Of a DNA stretch of 41,761 nt, positions 16,636 through 24,458 are shown piece by piece. The stretch is from NCBI GenBank assembly GCA_947627795.1, contig CANQXJ010000014.1, forward strand, positions 1 to 41,761. The letters are read 5' to 3'. Under the pieces are notes generated by a model that was not told the origin of the DNA, ran no database searches, and saw only the letters and a list, made by a program, of their open reading frames with translations. Every line of letters starts with the position of its first letter. Position 1 is the stretch's first letter. Source of the stretch: an uncultured Clostridia bacterium (GTDB taxonomy: Bacteria > Bacillota > Clostridia > UBA1381). Both the position numbers and the translations under genes were made by a program.

Positions 16636-16941
16636 ATGAACGATCAAATCTTAAGGCTTTTAAAAAACACATGGGGCTTGCTGATATTCGCGCTGCTTTC
16701 GGGCGGAGCGTATTTTGTGATAGTGCTGCGGTTCGTGATAATGAACACAAATAACGGCAGCGGGCTTATAGCGTATTTCTTTGCTCCGGCGGTAATATGC
16801 GGCGCGGCTTTGATTATAGTGAAGATTGTAAAGCAATGCCTTTCGGACGGAAGAACCGGCGCGGCTTTGGCTTTGTTTTGGGCGCACGCGGCGTTTATCG
16901 CGATGAGCGCAGTTATTCTTACGGGTATATTTATAAATTAA
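16636..16941 (+). CDS. Small hypothetical membrane protein
   Basis: The 101-residue product is not recognised. It has three probable membrane helices (about 14-36, 44-64 and 77-98) and short polar loops (NTNNGSG, KQCLSDGRTG), with no catalytic motif, so it is probably an integral membrane protein of the cytoplasmic membrane. The start is the ATG at 16636, well spaced after TTAGGAGAT. It follows yebC after a repeat element and ends before a strong bidirectional terminator. It could be co-transcribed with yebC, and no function is suggested by context. Confidence 0.7.
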   Translation: MNDQILRLLKNTWGLLIFALLSGGAYFVIVLRFVIMNTNNGSGLIAYFFAPAVICGAALIIVKIVKQCLSDGRTGAALALFWAHAAFIAMSAVILTGIFIN

Positions 16942-16966
16942 GAATTATACATTGTTTAAATTAAAC

Positions 16967-17002
16967 ACGGGGTTGCCGCGTCGTTAAATGCGGCAGCCCC
17001 GT
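16967..17002. terminator. Bidirectional terminator between convergent small genes
   Basis: ACGGGGTTGCCGC pairs with GCGGCAGCCCCGT (one mismatch) across a 10-base loop, followed by TGCTTTTT on the plus strand. On the minus strand the 50-codon gene at 17009-17161 ends just before it. Confidence 0.88.
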
Positions 17003-17008
17003 TGCTTT

Positions 17009-17161
17009 TTATGTATTATCTGTCCGGCGTTTGTGCTCGGCGAGAATTTTATCCTCGGTTTCACGCGCCAGCGCGACTACGCGGCTGTCGGACATTGCGT
17101 AATTTTCATCCAAAAATTCGTCAAATTCTTTGCGCCATGTTTCGATGATATTCGTGCTCAT
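17009..17161 (-). CDS. Small protein of 50 residues, possibly a degenerate Spo0E-like protein
   Basis: The product begins MSTNIIETWRKEFDEFLDEN, continues with MSDSRVVALARETEDKILAEH and ends KRRTDNT. It has an excellent ribosome site (AAGGAGG, 9 bases before ATG), a strong upstream promoter and a shared terminator, so it is very likely a real gene. The two-helix pattern resembles Spo0E-like phosphatases of Spo0A-P, but their SxELD signature reads ARETE here, with the key Ser and Asp replaced. A Spo0E origin is only a guess, and catalytic activity would not be expected. Confidence 0.65.
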   Translation of the reverse strand: MSTNIIETWRKEFDEFLDENYAMSDSRVVALARETEDKILAEHKRRTDNT

Positions 17162-17198
17162 ATAATTTTTCCTCCTTGCTTTTTTGCTTTTTCGTCAT
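17121..17198 (-). CDS. Possible 25-residue upstream reading frame overlapping the small gene
   Basis: An ATG at 17198, preceded by AAAGGAGG at good spacing, opens a 25-codon frame encoding a very basic, Lys/Glu-rich peptide (MTKKQKSKEEKLYEHEYHRN...). It ends inside the 50-codon gene in another frame. It may be a leader peptide coupling or limiting translation of the downstream gene, or an accident. Confidence 0.35.
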   Translation of the reverse strand: MTKKQKSKEEKLYEHEYHRNMAQRI

Positions 17199-17221
17199 AA
17201 ACTTGCCTCCTTTCGACTATT

Positions 17222-17250
17222 ATTTTACAGCATTTTACAAGACAAGTCAA
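17222..17250 (-). promoter_or_regulatory. Sigma-A promoter for the small gene
   Basis: TTGACT (17250-17245), a 17-base spacer and TAAAAT (17227-17222) lie on the minus strand 24 bases before the upstream ATG at 17198. Confidence 0.8.
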
Positions 17251-17296
17251 ATATTTTCGTGTGCAATAATATGACGGAAATTTACAATATATGAGT

Positions 17297-18112
17297 TTAT
17301 TCGACGTCGGACCGCGCGTTTTCGACTGAATTCTTCTTTCTTATGCTTAAATATACAAGAACCGACACGGAAATAATTATTCCCAGCGCCGCGACAAGCT
17401 GCGATATACCGAGCGCATTCGGAATGAGATACAGTATATATTTGCTGTCGCGCATGCCCTCAAGGAATAATCTGCCTAATGAGTACCATAATATATAGAA
17501 GCAGAAGACCTGTCCGTCCGATTTCTTTTTGTCACGGAACAAAGCGATAAACGCAAAGCCGAGCGCGTTCCAAATCGACTCGTACAGGAACAGCGGATGC
17601 ACTGCCGCGCCGCCGTTTATCGACATTCCCCACGGCAGCGCCGTTTCTCTGCCGTAAACCTCGGCGTTCATAAAGTTCCCGAATCTGCCTATCGCCTGAC
17701 CAATCAAAAGACCGGGAGCGCACGCGTCAAATACCGCCGCCGCGTTCAGCTTTTTCACGCGGCAGTATATCAGCGTCGAAATTGCCGCGCCTATTATTCC
17801 GCCGTAAATAGCCAATCCGCCTTCCCAAATTTTGAATACGTCAAGCCAGCTTGTAAAACCCTCGTGGTCAAAGATTACATAGAAAATACGCGCGCCTATG
17901 ATTCCGGCGATAAGCCCGTAAATTGCCGTATCCCAAACATTGTCTTTTTTTACTCCGCGCTTTTCACAGGTGAAGTACACAAACGCAAGCCCCGCGAAAA
18001 ATCCGGCAAGGATGATTAAAGCGTACCAATAGACGGGCTTTGAGCCTATCGAAAACGCGATGTTGTTTATTGTCATGGTAAGTCCGAGCTTCGGAAAGGA
18101 AATTATATTCAT
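17297..18112 (-). CDS. lgt: Prolipoprotein diacylglyceryl transferase
   Basis: Lgt moves diacylglycerol from phosphatidylglycerol to the lipobox cysteine of prolipoproteins in the cytoplasmic membrane. The 271-residue polytopic product has about seven hydrophobic segments, WEGGLAIYGGIIGA and the Lgt signature GQAIGRFGNFMNAEVYG, followed by HPLFLYES. The start is the ATG at 18112 after CGGAGGCAAATAAT. A client is present in this window: the solute-binding lipoprotein at 35488-37086. Confidence 0.96.
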   Translation of the reverse strand: MNIISFPKLGLTMTINNIAFSIGSKPVYWYALIILAGFFAGLAFVYFTCEKRGVKKDNVWDTAIYGLIAGIIGARIFYVIFDHEGFTSWLDVFKIWEGGLAIYGGIIGAAISTLIYCRVKKLNAAAVFDACAPGLLIGQAIGRFGNFMNAEVYGRETALPWGMSINGGAAVHPLFLYESIWNALGFAFIALFRDKKKSDGQVFCFYILWYSLGRLFLEGMRDSKYILYLIPNALGISQLVAALGIIISVSVLVYLSIRKKNSVENARSDVE

Positions 18113-18167
18113 ATTATTTGCCTCCGTTTTAGGTTAAATTATGTAAACTAACCACAAAAATGACGCG

Positions 18168-18197
18168 TAAATATTCATTTTTTGTGATTTATGTCAA
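18168..18197 (-). promoter_or_regulatory. Candidate promoter for lgt
   Basis: TTGACA (18197-18192), an 18-base spacer and TATTTA (18173-18168) lie on the minus strand about 55 bases before the lgt start. The -10 is weak. Confidence 0.4.
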
Positions 18198-18258
18198 AAA
18201 TCGTCTTTAATATGAAAAAAATTTGTAACATAAATGAAAACTTTTTTCAATAAAAGTA

Positions 18259-18287
18259 TTCACAAAATGTAATATTTGTGATACAAT
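18259..18287 (+). promoter_or_regulatory. Plus-strand promoter upstream of the mraZ region
   Basis: TTCACA (18259-18264), a 17-base spacer and TACAAT (18282-18287) lie 343 bases before mraZ. Downstream are two hairpins: 18316-18337 (ATATTGTC/GACGATAT) and 18345-18360 (CGCCC/GGGCG). It may serve as a distal mraZ promoter or produce a small RNA. The 18113-18629 gap contains no credible gene. Confidence 0.4.
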
Positions 18288-18465
18288 AGTAATGTACACA
18301 ATATATGGTATATTTATATTGTCAAAAAAGACGATATATACTATCGCCCAAATGGGGGCGTGTAGATAATTATAACCTATTTATGTGTAAAATGCAAGTA
18401 AAAATCAGCATTTTCGCCGCTTTTTAGAAAATACGAGATATTTTTTAAAAATTTAAAAAAAGGAC

Positions 18466-18494
18466 TTGCGTTTTTTGTAATTATATTGTAAAAT
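18466..18494 (+). promoter_or_regulatory. Promoter of the division and cell-wall cluster
   Basis: TTGCGT (18466-18471), a 17-base spacer and TAAAAT (18489-18494) predict a transcript start near 18501, directly on the MraZ boxes. Confidence 0.7.
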
Positions 18495-18502
18495 GGTAGT
18501 GA

Positions 18503-18526
18503 TGGGAGCAAATGGGAGTGAATGGG
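18503..18526 (+). promoter_or_regulatory. MraZ operator: three TGGG boxes at 10-bp spacing
   Basis: TGGG occurs at 18503, 18513 and 18523, exactly 10 bases apart, just downstream of the -10. MraZ proteins bind such evenly phased TGGG repeats in their own promoter regions, so this is the expected autoregulatory site. Confidence 0.85.
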
Positions 18527-18629
18527 TGAGAATTCCCCGGAAACATAATCATTTTCCCATAAATCACGGCGTAACTAATGTTACAAACATTACAAAAATT
18601 ACAAATCGGCGTAAAGGACGGTGATATGC

Positions 18630-19073
18630 ATGGTTAACTTTGTGGACGAGTATCCGCGTCAGCTTGACGAGCGCGGAAGAATTATTCTGCCCGCTAAGAT
18701 AAGGGAGGAAATATCCGATACGGTGTATATCACGCAGTCGCCTTCCGACAGGTGTCTGCATCTTTACCCCGAAGAGGAATGGAACAAGGTTTCCCAAACT
18801 GTCAAGCAGCTGCCGACGGCGACCGATAAGAACGCCGCCGCGTTTGTGCGGTTGTTTTTCGGCAAAGCCACATCGGCGCAGGTTGACAAGCAGGGAAGAG
18901 TGCCTATCGCGAAAAGACTGATAGAATATGCAAATCTGAGCCGCGACGTTGTGCTTGTGGGCGCGAATACGCGTTTGGAGCTTTGGGACGCGGAGGCTTG
19001 GAACGATTATCAGAACAGCTTGTCCGAGGACTTTATGATTGAGGGAATTTTGAAATACGGACTGAGCATTTAG
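18630..19073 (+). CDS. mraZ: Transcriptional regulator MraZ
   Basis: MraZ is a DNA-binding protein with two AbrB-like halves that controls the first operon of the division cluster. The 147-residue product shows both halves: [19 protein letters not shown] (about 8-26) and [15 protein letters not shown] (about 85-100). The start is the ATG at 18630, with GGTGAT just upstream as ribosome site; an in-frame GTG at 18621 lies in that site. TGGG boxes in its promoter indicate autoregulation. It precedes rsmH by 11 bases, the usual order. Confidence 0.96.
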   Translation: MVNFVDEYPRQLDERGRIILPAKIREEISDTVYITQSPSDRCLHLYPEEEWNKVSQTVKQLPTATDKNAAAFVRLFFGKATSAQVDKQGRVPIAKRLIEYANLSRDVVLVGANTRLELWDAEAWNDYQNSLSEDFMIEGILKYGLSI

Positions 19074-19084
19074 GAGCTTTGATA

Positions 19085-20017
19085 ATGGAATTCAGACATA
19101 TTTCGGTGCTTTTGGATGAAAGCGTGTCGGCGCTGAGGATCAGGGACGGCGGAATTTACGTTGACGGAACTCTCGGCGGAGGCGGTCATTCATATGAAAT
19201 TCTTTCGCGGAATAAAAACTGTTCTCTTATAGGAATAGACCGCGACAGGGAAGCGATAGCCGCCGCAAAAAAGCGGCTTGCGGAGTTTTCCGGCAGAGTT
19301 ACGCTCGTAAACGACAATTTTTCCGGTGTCAAGGAAATACTGCGTTCGCTCGGCGTTGATAAAATAAGCGGCGCGGTGTTGGATCTCGGCGTCAGCTCGT
19401 ATCAGCTTGACAACGCGGAACGCGGCTTCAGCTATATGCACGACGCTCCTCTCGATATGAGAATGAATCCGGACGGAGAACTGACGGCTAAGGACGTTAT
19501 AAACTCTTATTCAGTCGAGGAGCTTACGCGTGTGTTCTATGAGTACGGAGAGGAAAAATGGTCGAAGCGAATAGCCGAATTTATCGTAAACAGCAGACAA
19601 AATAAGGAAATAGCCACTACCGGGGAGCTTGTTGAGATAATTAAGGCGGCTGTGCCAAAGGGCGCGCGCGCGGACGGAGGACATCCGGCGAAACGCGTGT
19701 TCCAGGCTGTCAGGATTGAGGTAAACAACGAGCTTGCCCCGCTTGAAAAGGCAATTAAGGATTTTGCGGACATGCTGGAAAAAGGCGGCAGGCTGGCTGT
19801 TATAACCTTCCATTCGTTGGAGGACAGAATTGTAAAGAACACATTTAAAGAGCTTGCGCAGGGATGCGTGTGCCCGAAGGATTTTCCGGTGTGCGTATGC
19901 GGACGGGAGAAAAAGATTAAAATCATCACAAAAAAGCCGGTTTTGCCGGACATCGGCGAAATCGGCGCAAATTCCAGATCCAAAAGCGCGAAGCTGAGGA
20001 TTGCGGAGAAAATTTAG
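19085..20017 (+). CDS. rsmH: 16S rRNA m4C1402 methyltransferase
   Basis: RsmH methylates N4 of C1402 in 16S rRNA using SAM, tuning the P site. The 310-residue product has [13 protein letters not shown] at the N-terminus, the SAM loop [45 protein letters not shown] and the C-terminal [12 protein letters not shown]. The start is the ATG at 19085, 8 bases after AGGAG; the TTG two codons earlier is too close. It is the second gene of the cluster. Confidence 0.97.
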   Translation: MEFRHISVLLDESVSALRIRDGGIYVDGTLGGGGHSYEILSRNKNCSLIGIDRDREAIAAAKKRLAEFSGRVTLVNDNFSGVKEILRSLGVDKISGAVLDLGVSSYQLDNAERGFSYMHDAPLDMRMNPDGELTAKDVINSYSVEELTRVFYEYGEEKWSKRIAEFIVNSRQNKEIATTGELVEIIKAAVPKGARADGGHPAKRVFQAVRIEVNNELAPLEKAIKDFADMLEKGGRLAVITFHSLEDRIVKNTFKELAQGCVCPKDFPVCVCGREKKIKIITKKPVLPDIGEIGANSRSKSAKLRIAEKI

Positions 20018-20029
20018 AGGAGAGATAAA

Positions 20030-20524
20030 GTGGCTTACTCAAATCTGGCGTATGAGCAGGAATACGAAATTCCCGCATCGCCCAAAAAGAAAAGACCACA
20101 ACAGAATAAAGCAGTTAAGAGGAATCATAATCAGATGCTTAACAGGATTAAAAACATACGCAGGATATGCGCTATTGTAGTACTGGCGTTTGCTGCCGGT
20201 TTTATGATTTCTAAATTTGTAACTGTCCATGAAACACAGGAGGAAATCGCCGCGCTCCAAAAGGAGCTGACCGACCTCGAATCGGTTACGAGCCAAAAGG
20301 TTTTTGAGCTTGAGCAGAGCGTTGACCTCGCTAAGATAGAGGAAGAAGCTACAACGCGTCTCGGAATGCAAAGGCCCGAGAGGTATCAGACAATATATGT
20401 AGACGTTAAGCAGGACGACGTTACTGAAATGACCGCAGGCGAGGTCGAGGGCGCGTCAAAAAGGATAAGCCGCATGTTCAAAAATATCGGAAGTTATATT
20501 GTCAAGCTGTTCAGCATAGAATAG
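20030..20524 (+). CDS. ftsL: FtsL-like cell division protein
   Basis: FtsL is a bitopic divisome protein that pairs with FtsB/DivIC through a coiled coil and activates the septal synthase. The 164-residue product has a basic cytoplasmic tail (1-44), one membrane helix (about 45-63), a coiled coil (about 66-103, EEIAALQKELTDLESV) and a short extracellular C-terminus with LGMQRPERYQTIYVD, a segment typical of FtsL. Sequence is weakly conserved; the position between rsmH and the PBP supports the call. The start is a GTG at 20030 after AGAGGAGAG. Confidence 0.85.
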   Translation: MAYSNLAYEQEYEIPASPKKKRPQQNKAVKRNHNQMLNRIKNIRRICAIVVLAFAAGFMISKFVTVHETQEEIAALQKELTDLESVTSQKVFELEQSVDLAKIEEEATTRLGMQRPERYQTIYVDVKQDDVTEMTAGEVEGASKRISRMFKNIGSYIVKLFSIE

Positions 20525-20585
20525 AGGATAGGACTTTATAAATTTGGAAGCCTGTACCGGAGTACATAAAAGGAATTGATAGCTA

Positions 20586-22928
20586 ATGGCAGCACCATCT
20601 TTAAATAATATAAGAAAACGCACGATAATAATGTCGGCGATTATAGTGGCTTGCCTTGCCGCGCTCGTTGTCAGAATAGCGTACTGGCAGGTCGTGCGAG
20701 GAGAAGAGCTTACGCGCAAGGCGGAAAATCAGCAGCAGGGAAACAGCATAGTGACCGCGTCGCGCGGTAAGATATACGACAGAAACGGCAAGGTGCTTGC
20801 GGAAAGCGCGTCGGTAAACACGCTTGTGTGCAATCCGAAGGATGTCGAGGATAACGGCGACGCGGATTTTATCGCGGAGAGCCTCGCGCCTGTTCTTTCA
20901 ATGGACATTGACGAAATAAAAACTCTGCTCACGAAGAACAGCCGATATCAGGTAATAAAAAAACGTATCAACGCCGAGCAGACGGCGTCGATCGAAACGC
21001 TTCTGGGAAAAATATCCGAGGAAGCTGAGGAAAGTGAGACAGCCGAGCAGAAAACCGCAAGGCTGGCGACGGCGAAAAAGATGAGCGGCGTGTATTTCGA
21101 GGAGGACTCGAAAAGGTATTATCCTTTCAGCGTAGCTCCGCACGTAATGGGCTTCACGGGCTATGACAACAACGGCTTGCAGGGAATAGAGCTGACATTT
21201 GACGATGAGCTGCTGGGAAGAAACGGAAATGTTTTTTCCAATCAGAACGCAAACGGCACGACGCTCGAGGAGCAGCAGGCGGAATATTTGCAGAGCGCCG
21301 AGAAGGGCGACGACGTCACGCTTACGATCGACGAAACGATACAGCATTTCCTTGAAAAGCATCTTGAAGAAGCCGTTCAGGAGGATGAGCTGAAGGAAGG
21401 CGCGGCGGGCATAGTCATGAACCCGAAAACGGGCGAGATCTACGCCATGGCGACAAAGCCCGATTTTGATTTGAACAATCCGTACGACGTTACACAGTTC
21501 CTCGATTACGCGTATGAGTTTGAATTCCCGTCCGAACAGGAGGATGAGGAAGAAGACGAGGATGAGGACGAGGATAAACCGAAGTCAACTCCGAAGCCGA
21601 AGGCTGATCCGAAAAATCTGAATGACGAGGACACAGCGGCGGTAAGAAATAAGATGTGGAGAAACAAGGCGATTTCCGACTCGTACGAGCCGGGCTCGAC
21701 CTTTAAGATAATGACAGCCGCGGCTGCTTTGGAGGAGCATGTCGTGGATCTTAATTCGCAGTTTTTCTGCCCGGGCTTTAAGATAGTTGAGGACAGAAAC
21801 ATAAGCTGCGTGGCGAAGGAAGGTCACGGACCGGAAACCTTTGTCGAGGGCGTGCAGAATTCCTGCAACCCGGTATTTATGGAATTGGGACTCCGTCTGG
21901 GCGAGGAGAAGTTTATGGAATACTTCACCGCGTTCGGACTTACCGAAAAGACGAATATAGAGCTGGTCGGCGAGAGCGGCAGCATCTATTACAAAAACGG
22001 CATGAACAGCGTCGATATCGCGACAAGCTCGTTCGGTCAGGGCTTCCAGGTCACGCCGATACAGCTTATCACAGCGGTTTCGGCGGTTATCAACGGCGGA
22101 GAAAGGATCCGTCCGCATATAGTTAAGGAAATAAGAAACGACTCCGGCGTGGTTAAAAGCTATGACCGTGAGGTTGTAAACAGAGTGATCTCCGAGGAAA
22201 CCTCGGCGACGATGCGCGAAATTCTCGAATCCGTTGTGGCTTCTCCGAATGCCACAGGTAAGAACGCGTACGTAAAGGGCTGCCGTATAGGCGGCAAGAC
22301 GGGAACTTCCGAGAAGGGCAACCGTGATTTACATAAGCGTATAGCGTCGTTTATTGGTTTCGCTCCGGCGAACGACCCGGAGGTCGTATGCCTGATCATG
22401 CTCGACGAGCCGCAGGTTGACAACTACTACGGCGGAACGATTGCCGCGCCGCTTGCGGGCGAGGTAATTGAGGATTCTATGAATTGTCTCGGAATAGAAA
22501 AACAGTATTCGGAGGATGAGGAGCCTGATATAACAACGGAGGTTCCGGATTTGCGCGATTTAGATATAGACGAGGCGGAGGAACAGCTTGAGTCGCTTGG
22601 CTTTGAGGTGAGAATAAGAGGCGAGGGCGATACCGTTGTAAATCAGCTTCCCGACCCCGGGATCATGCTCGGAGAGGATTCTATGGTGATACTGTATACC
22701 GAAGAGGACTGGGAGATAGACGATGTTACAGTGCCTGATCTGACGGGGCTTAACATGCAGAACGCGCGGGAAGAGTTGCTGGAATACGGATTGAACTTTG
22801 AGGCGGTCGGAGCCGGTCACAGCGAGTCGGTATTCGCGTACGCGGTGAACCAGAGCGTTGAGCCGGGCGAGGAGGTCCAGCCTGCCACCGTTATCGGAGT
22901 GGAATTCAGACAGGCGGCGCAGGATTAA
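20586..22928 (+). CDS. Class B penicillin-binding protein with PASTA domains (PBP2B/SpoVD type)
   Basis: This is the septal transpeptidase working with FtsW. The 780-residue product has an N-terminal membrane helix (about 15-35) and a dimerisation domain. Its transpeptidase domain carries S371-T-F-K, S426-C-N and K571-T-G. Two PASTA domains follow (about 640-710 and 715-778). An acidic stretch (about 318-333, almost all Glu/Asp) followed by a Lys/Pro segment is inserted before the SxxK motif, which is unusual. Clostridial clusters often carry spoVD here; the sequence alone does not separate a vegetative PBP2B from sporulation SpoVD, so no symbol is given. Confidence 0.93.
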   Translation: MAAPSLNNIRKRTIIMSAIIVACLAALVVRIAYWQVVRGEELTRKAENQQQGNSIVTASRGKIYDRNGKVLAESASVNTLVCNPKDVEDNGDADFIAESLAPVLSMDIDEIKTLLTKNSRYQVIKKRINAEQTASIETLLGKISEEAEESETAEQKTARLATAKKMSGVYFEEDSKRYYPFSVAPHVMGFTGYDNNGLQGIELTFDDELLGRNGNVFSNQNANGTTLEEQQAEYLQSAEKGDDVTLTIDETIQHFLEKHLEEAVQEDELKEGAAGIVMNPKTGEIYAMATKPDFDLNNPYDVTQFLDYAYEFEFPSEQEDEEEDEDEDEDKPKSTPKPKADPKNLNDEDTAAVRNKMWRNKAISDSYEPGSTFKIMTAAAALEEHVVDLNSQFFCPGFKIVEDRNISCVAKEGHGPETFVEGVQNSCNPVFMELGLRLGEEKFMEYFTAFGLTEKTNIELVGESGSIYYKNGMNSVDIATSSFGQGFQVTPIQLITAVSAVINGGERIRPHIVKEIRNDSGVVKSYDREVVNRVISEETSATMREILESVVASPNATGKNAYVKGCRIGGKTGTSEKGNRDLHKRIASFIGFAPANDPEVVCLIMLDEPQVDNYYGGTIAAPLAGEVIEDSMNCLGIEKQYSEDEEPDITTEVPDLRDLDIDEAEEQLESLGFEVRIRGEGDTVVNQLPDPGIMLGEDSMVILYTEEDWEIDDVTVPDLTGLNMQNAREELLEYGLNFEAVGAGHSESVFAYAVNQSVEPGEEVQPATVIGVEFRQAAQD

Positions 22929-22951
22929 ATTTATCATAGGGGGAATTTGAA

Positions 22952-24388
22952 ATGCTTGCAAGCGAATTGTTCGGCGATAAATGGACCGCCGGACTTAACG
23001 ATATCGAAATTACCGGTGTGGCGTACGATTCGAGGGGAGTAATGCCGGGAAATGTGTTTGTATGCGTGAAAGGCTTTGAAACCGACGGACACAAATACGC
23101 GCGCTCAGCCGAACAAAACGGCGCGGCGGTAATAGTGGCTCAGGATAAGATAGACGTCGGAGTTCCGGTTATATATGTGGATAATTCACGTATAGCCGTG
23201 GCTGAACTGGCTTGTAAATTTTACAATAACCCCTCGGCTAATTTCAAGCTTGTCGGCGTTACCGGAACAAACGGCAAAACGACGATCACGTATCTGATAA
23301 AAAGCATACTTGAAGCTGCTGGAAAACGCGTGGGCGTTATAGGAACCAACCAAAACATAATAGGCGACAAGGTGCTCGTGACGCAGAGCACCACGCCGAC
23401 GACGCCGAACGCTTTGGAGCTTCAGATGCTGTTCGCGGAGATGGCTGACGGAGAGGCTGAATACGTTGTAATGGAGGTATCGAGCCACGCGCTCGACCTT
23501 GAAAGAGTACACGGCTGCCAGTTTGATGTGGGAGTGTTTACCAATCTCACGCAGGACCACCTTGATTTCCACAAGACTATGGAAAATTACAGAAACGCCA
23601 AAGCGAAGCTGTTTAATATGTGCGATAAGGGCGTTATAAACTGCGACGACGAGCATGGAAGAATAATAGCGGCAGGCGCGAAGTGCGGAGTATTGAAGAT
23701 CGGTCTCGGCGAGGATGCGGAGCTGATGGCGAAGAATATCGAAATAAGCGCCCGCGGAGTTGATTTTACGATTGTTTATGACGGCAAAGAGTATAAGGCT
23801 CATTTGGCGATACCCGGCAAATTCAGCGTTTACAACGCACTTTGCGCGGCGGGCGCGGCGATAGAATTGGGTATAGATATGGAAACAATTTTAAAAGGAC
23901 TTGCCGACGCGAAGGGCGTGATAGGCAGAGTCGAGGTAGTTCCGACGAACACGGATTATACCGTTATCATAGACTATGCCCACAGCCCCGACGGACTGGA
24001 AAATATTATATCGACCGTCAAGGATTTCGCGAAGGGAAGAGTTATAACGCTTTTCGGCTGCGGCGGCGACCGCGACAGCACAAAGCGCGCCGTTATGGGC
24101 GAGATCGCGGGAAGGCTTTCCGATTACAGCATAATTACCTCGGACAATCCGAGAACGGAGGATCCTAAGAAGATCATAGATATGATAGAGGAAGGCATGA
24201 AGCGCACCGACGGCGATTACACCGTTATCGTTGACAGACGCGAGGCGATAGGATACGCGCTCGGTTTCGCGAAAAAGGACGACGTGATAATCCTTGCCGG
24301 AAAAGGGCAGGAAACGTATCAGATAATCGGGAAGGAAAAGCGCGACTTCGACGAAAGAGTTGTTGTATGGAGCTTTTTGAATAAGTAA
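22952..24388 (+). CDS. murE: UDP-MurNAc-tripeptide synthetase, meso-diaminopimelate adding
   Basis: MurE adds the third residue of the stem peptide in the cytoplasm. The 478-residue product has AYDSRGVMPGNVFVCVKG at the N-terminus, the ATP loop VTGTNGKTT (about 104-113), TTPT substrate motifs, EVSSHALDLERV, FTNLTQDHLDFHK and, near residue 399, DNPRTEDP. The DNPR form is diagnostic for meso-diaminopimelate rather than lysine. The start is the ATG at 22952 after GGGGGAATTTG. It follows the PBP gene by 23 bases and is separated from murF by a hairpin. Confidence 0.97.
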   Translation: MLASELFGDKWTAGLNDIEITGVAYDSRGVMPGNVFVCVKGFETDGHKYARSAEQNGAAVIVAQDKIDVGVPVIYVDNSRIAVAELACKFYNNPSANFKLVGVTGTNGKTTITYLIKSILEAAGKRVGVIGTNQNIIGDKVLVTQSTTPTTPNALELQMLFAEMADGEAEYVVMEVSSHALDLERVHGCQFDVGVFTNLTQDHLDFHKTMENYRNAKAKLFNMCDKGVINCDDEHGRIIAAGAKCGVLKIGLGEDAELMAKNIEISARGVDFTIVYDGKEYKAHLAIPGKFSVYNALCAAGAAIELGIDMETILKGLADAKGVIGRVEVVPTNTDYTVIIDYAHSPDGLENIISTVKDFAKGRVITLFGCGGDRDSTKRAVMGEIAGRLSDYSIITSDNPRTEDPKKIIDMIEEGMKRTDGDYTVIVDRREAIGYALGFAKKDDVIILAGKGQETYQIIGKEKRDFDERVVVWSFLNK

Positions 24389-24392
24389 AACG

Positions 24393-24424
24393 ACAGGGGG
24401 ATGTCTGCTGACACCCCTGTTTTG
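24393..24424 (+). terminator. Terminator-like hairpin between murE and murF
   Basis: ACAGGGG pairs with CCCCTGT, and TGTC pairs with GACA inside around a TGCT loop. Only a short TTTT follows, so partial termination or RNA processing within the operon is more likely than a full stop. Confidence 0.55.
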
Positions 24425-24458
24425 TCAAGTCTATAAGTAAATTGGAAAGAGTGATTGT

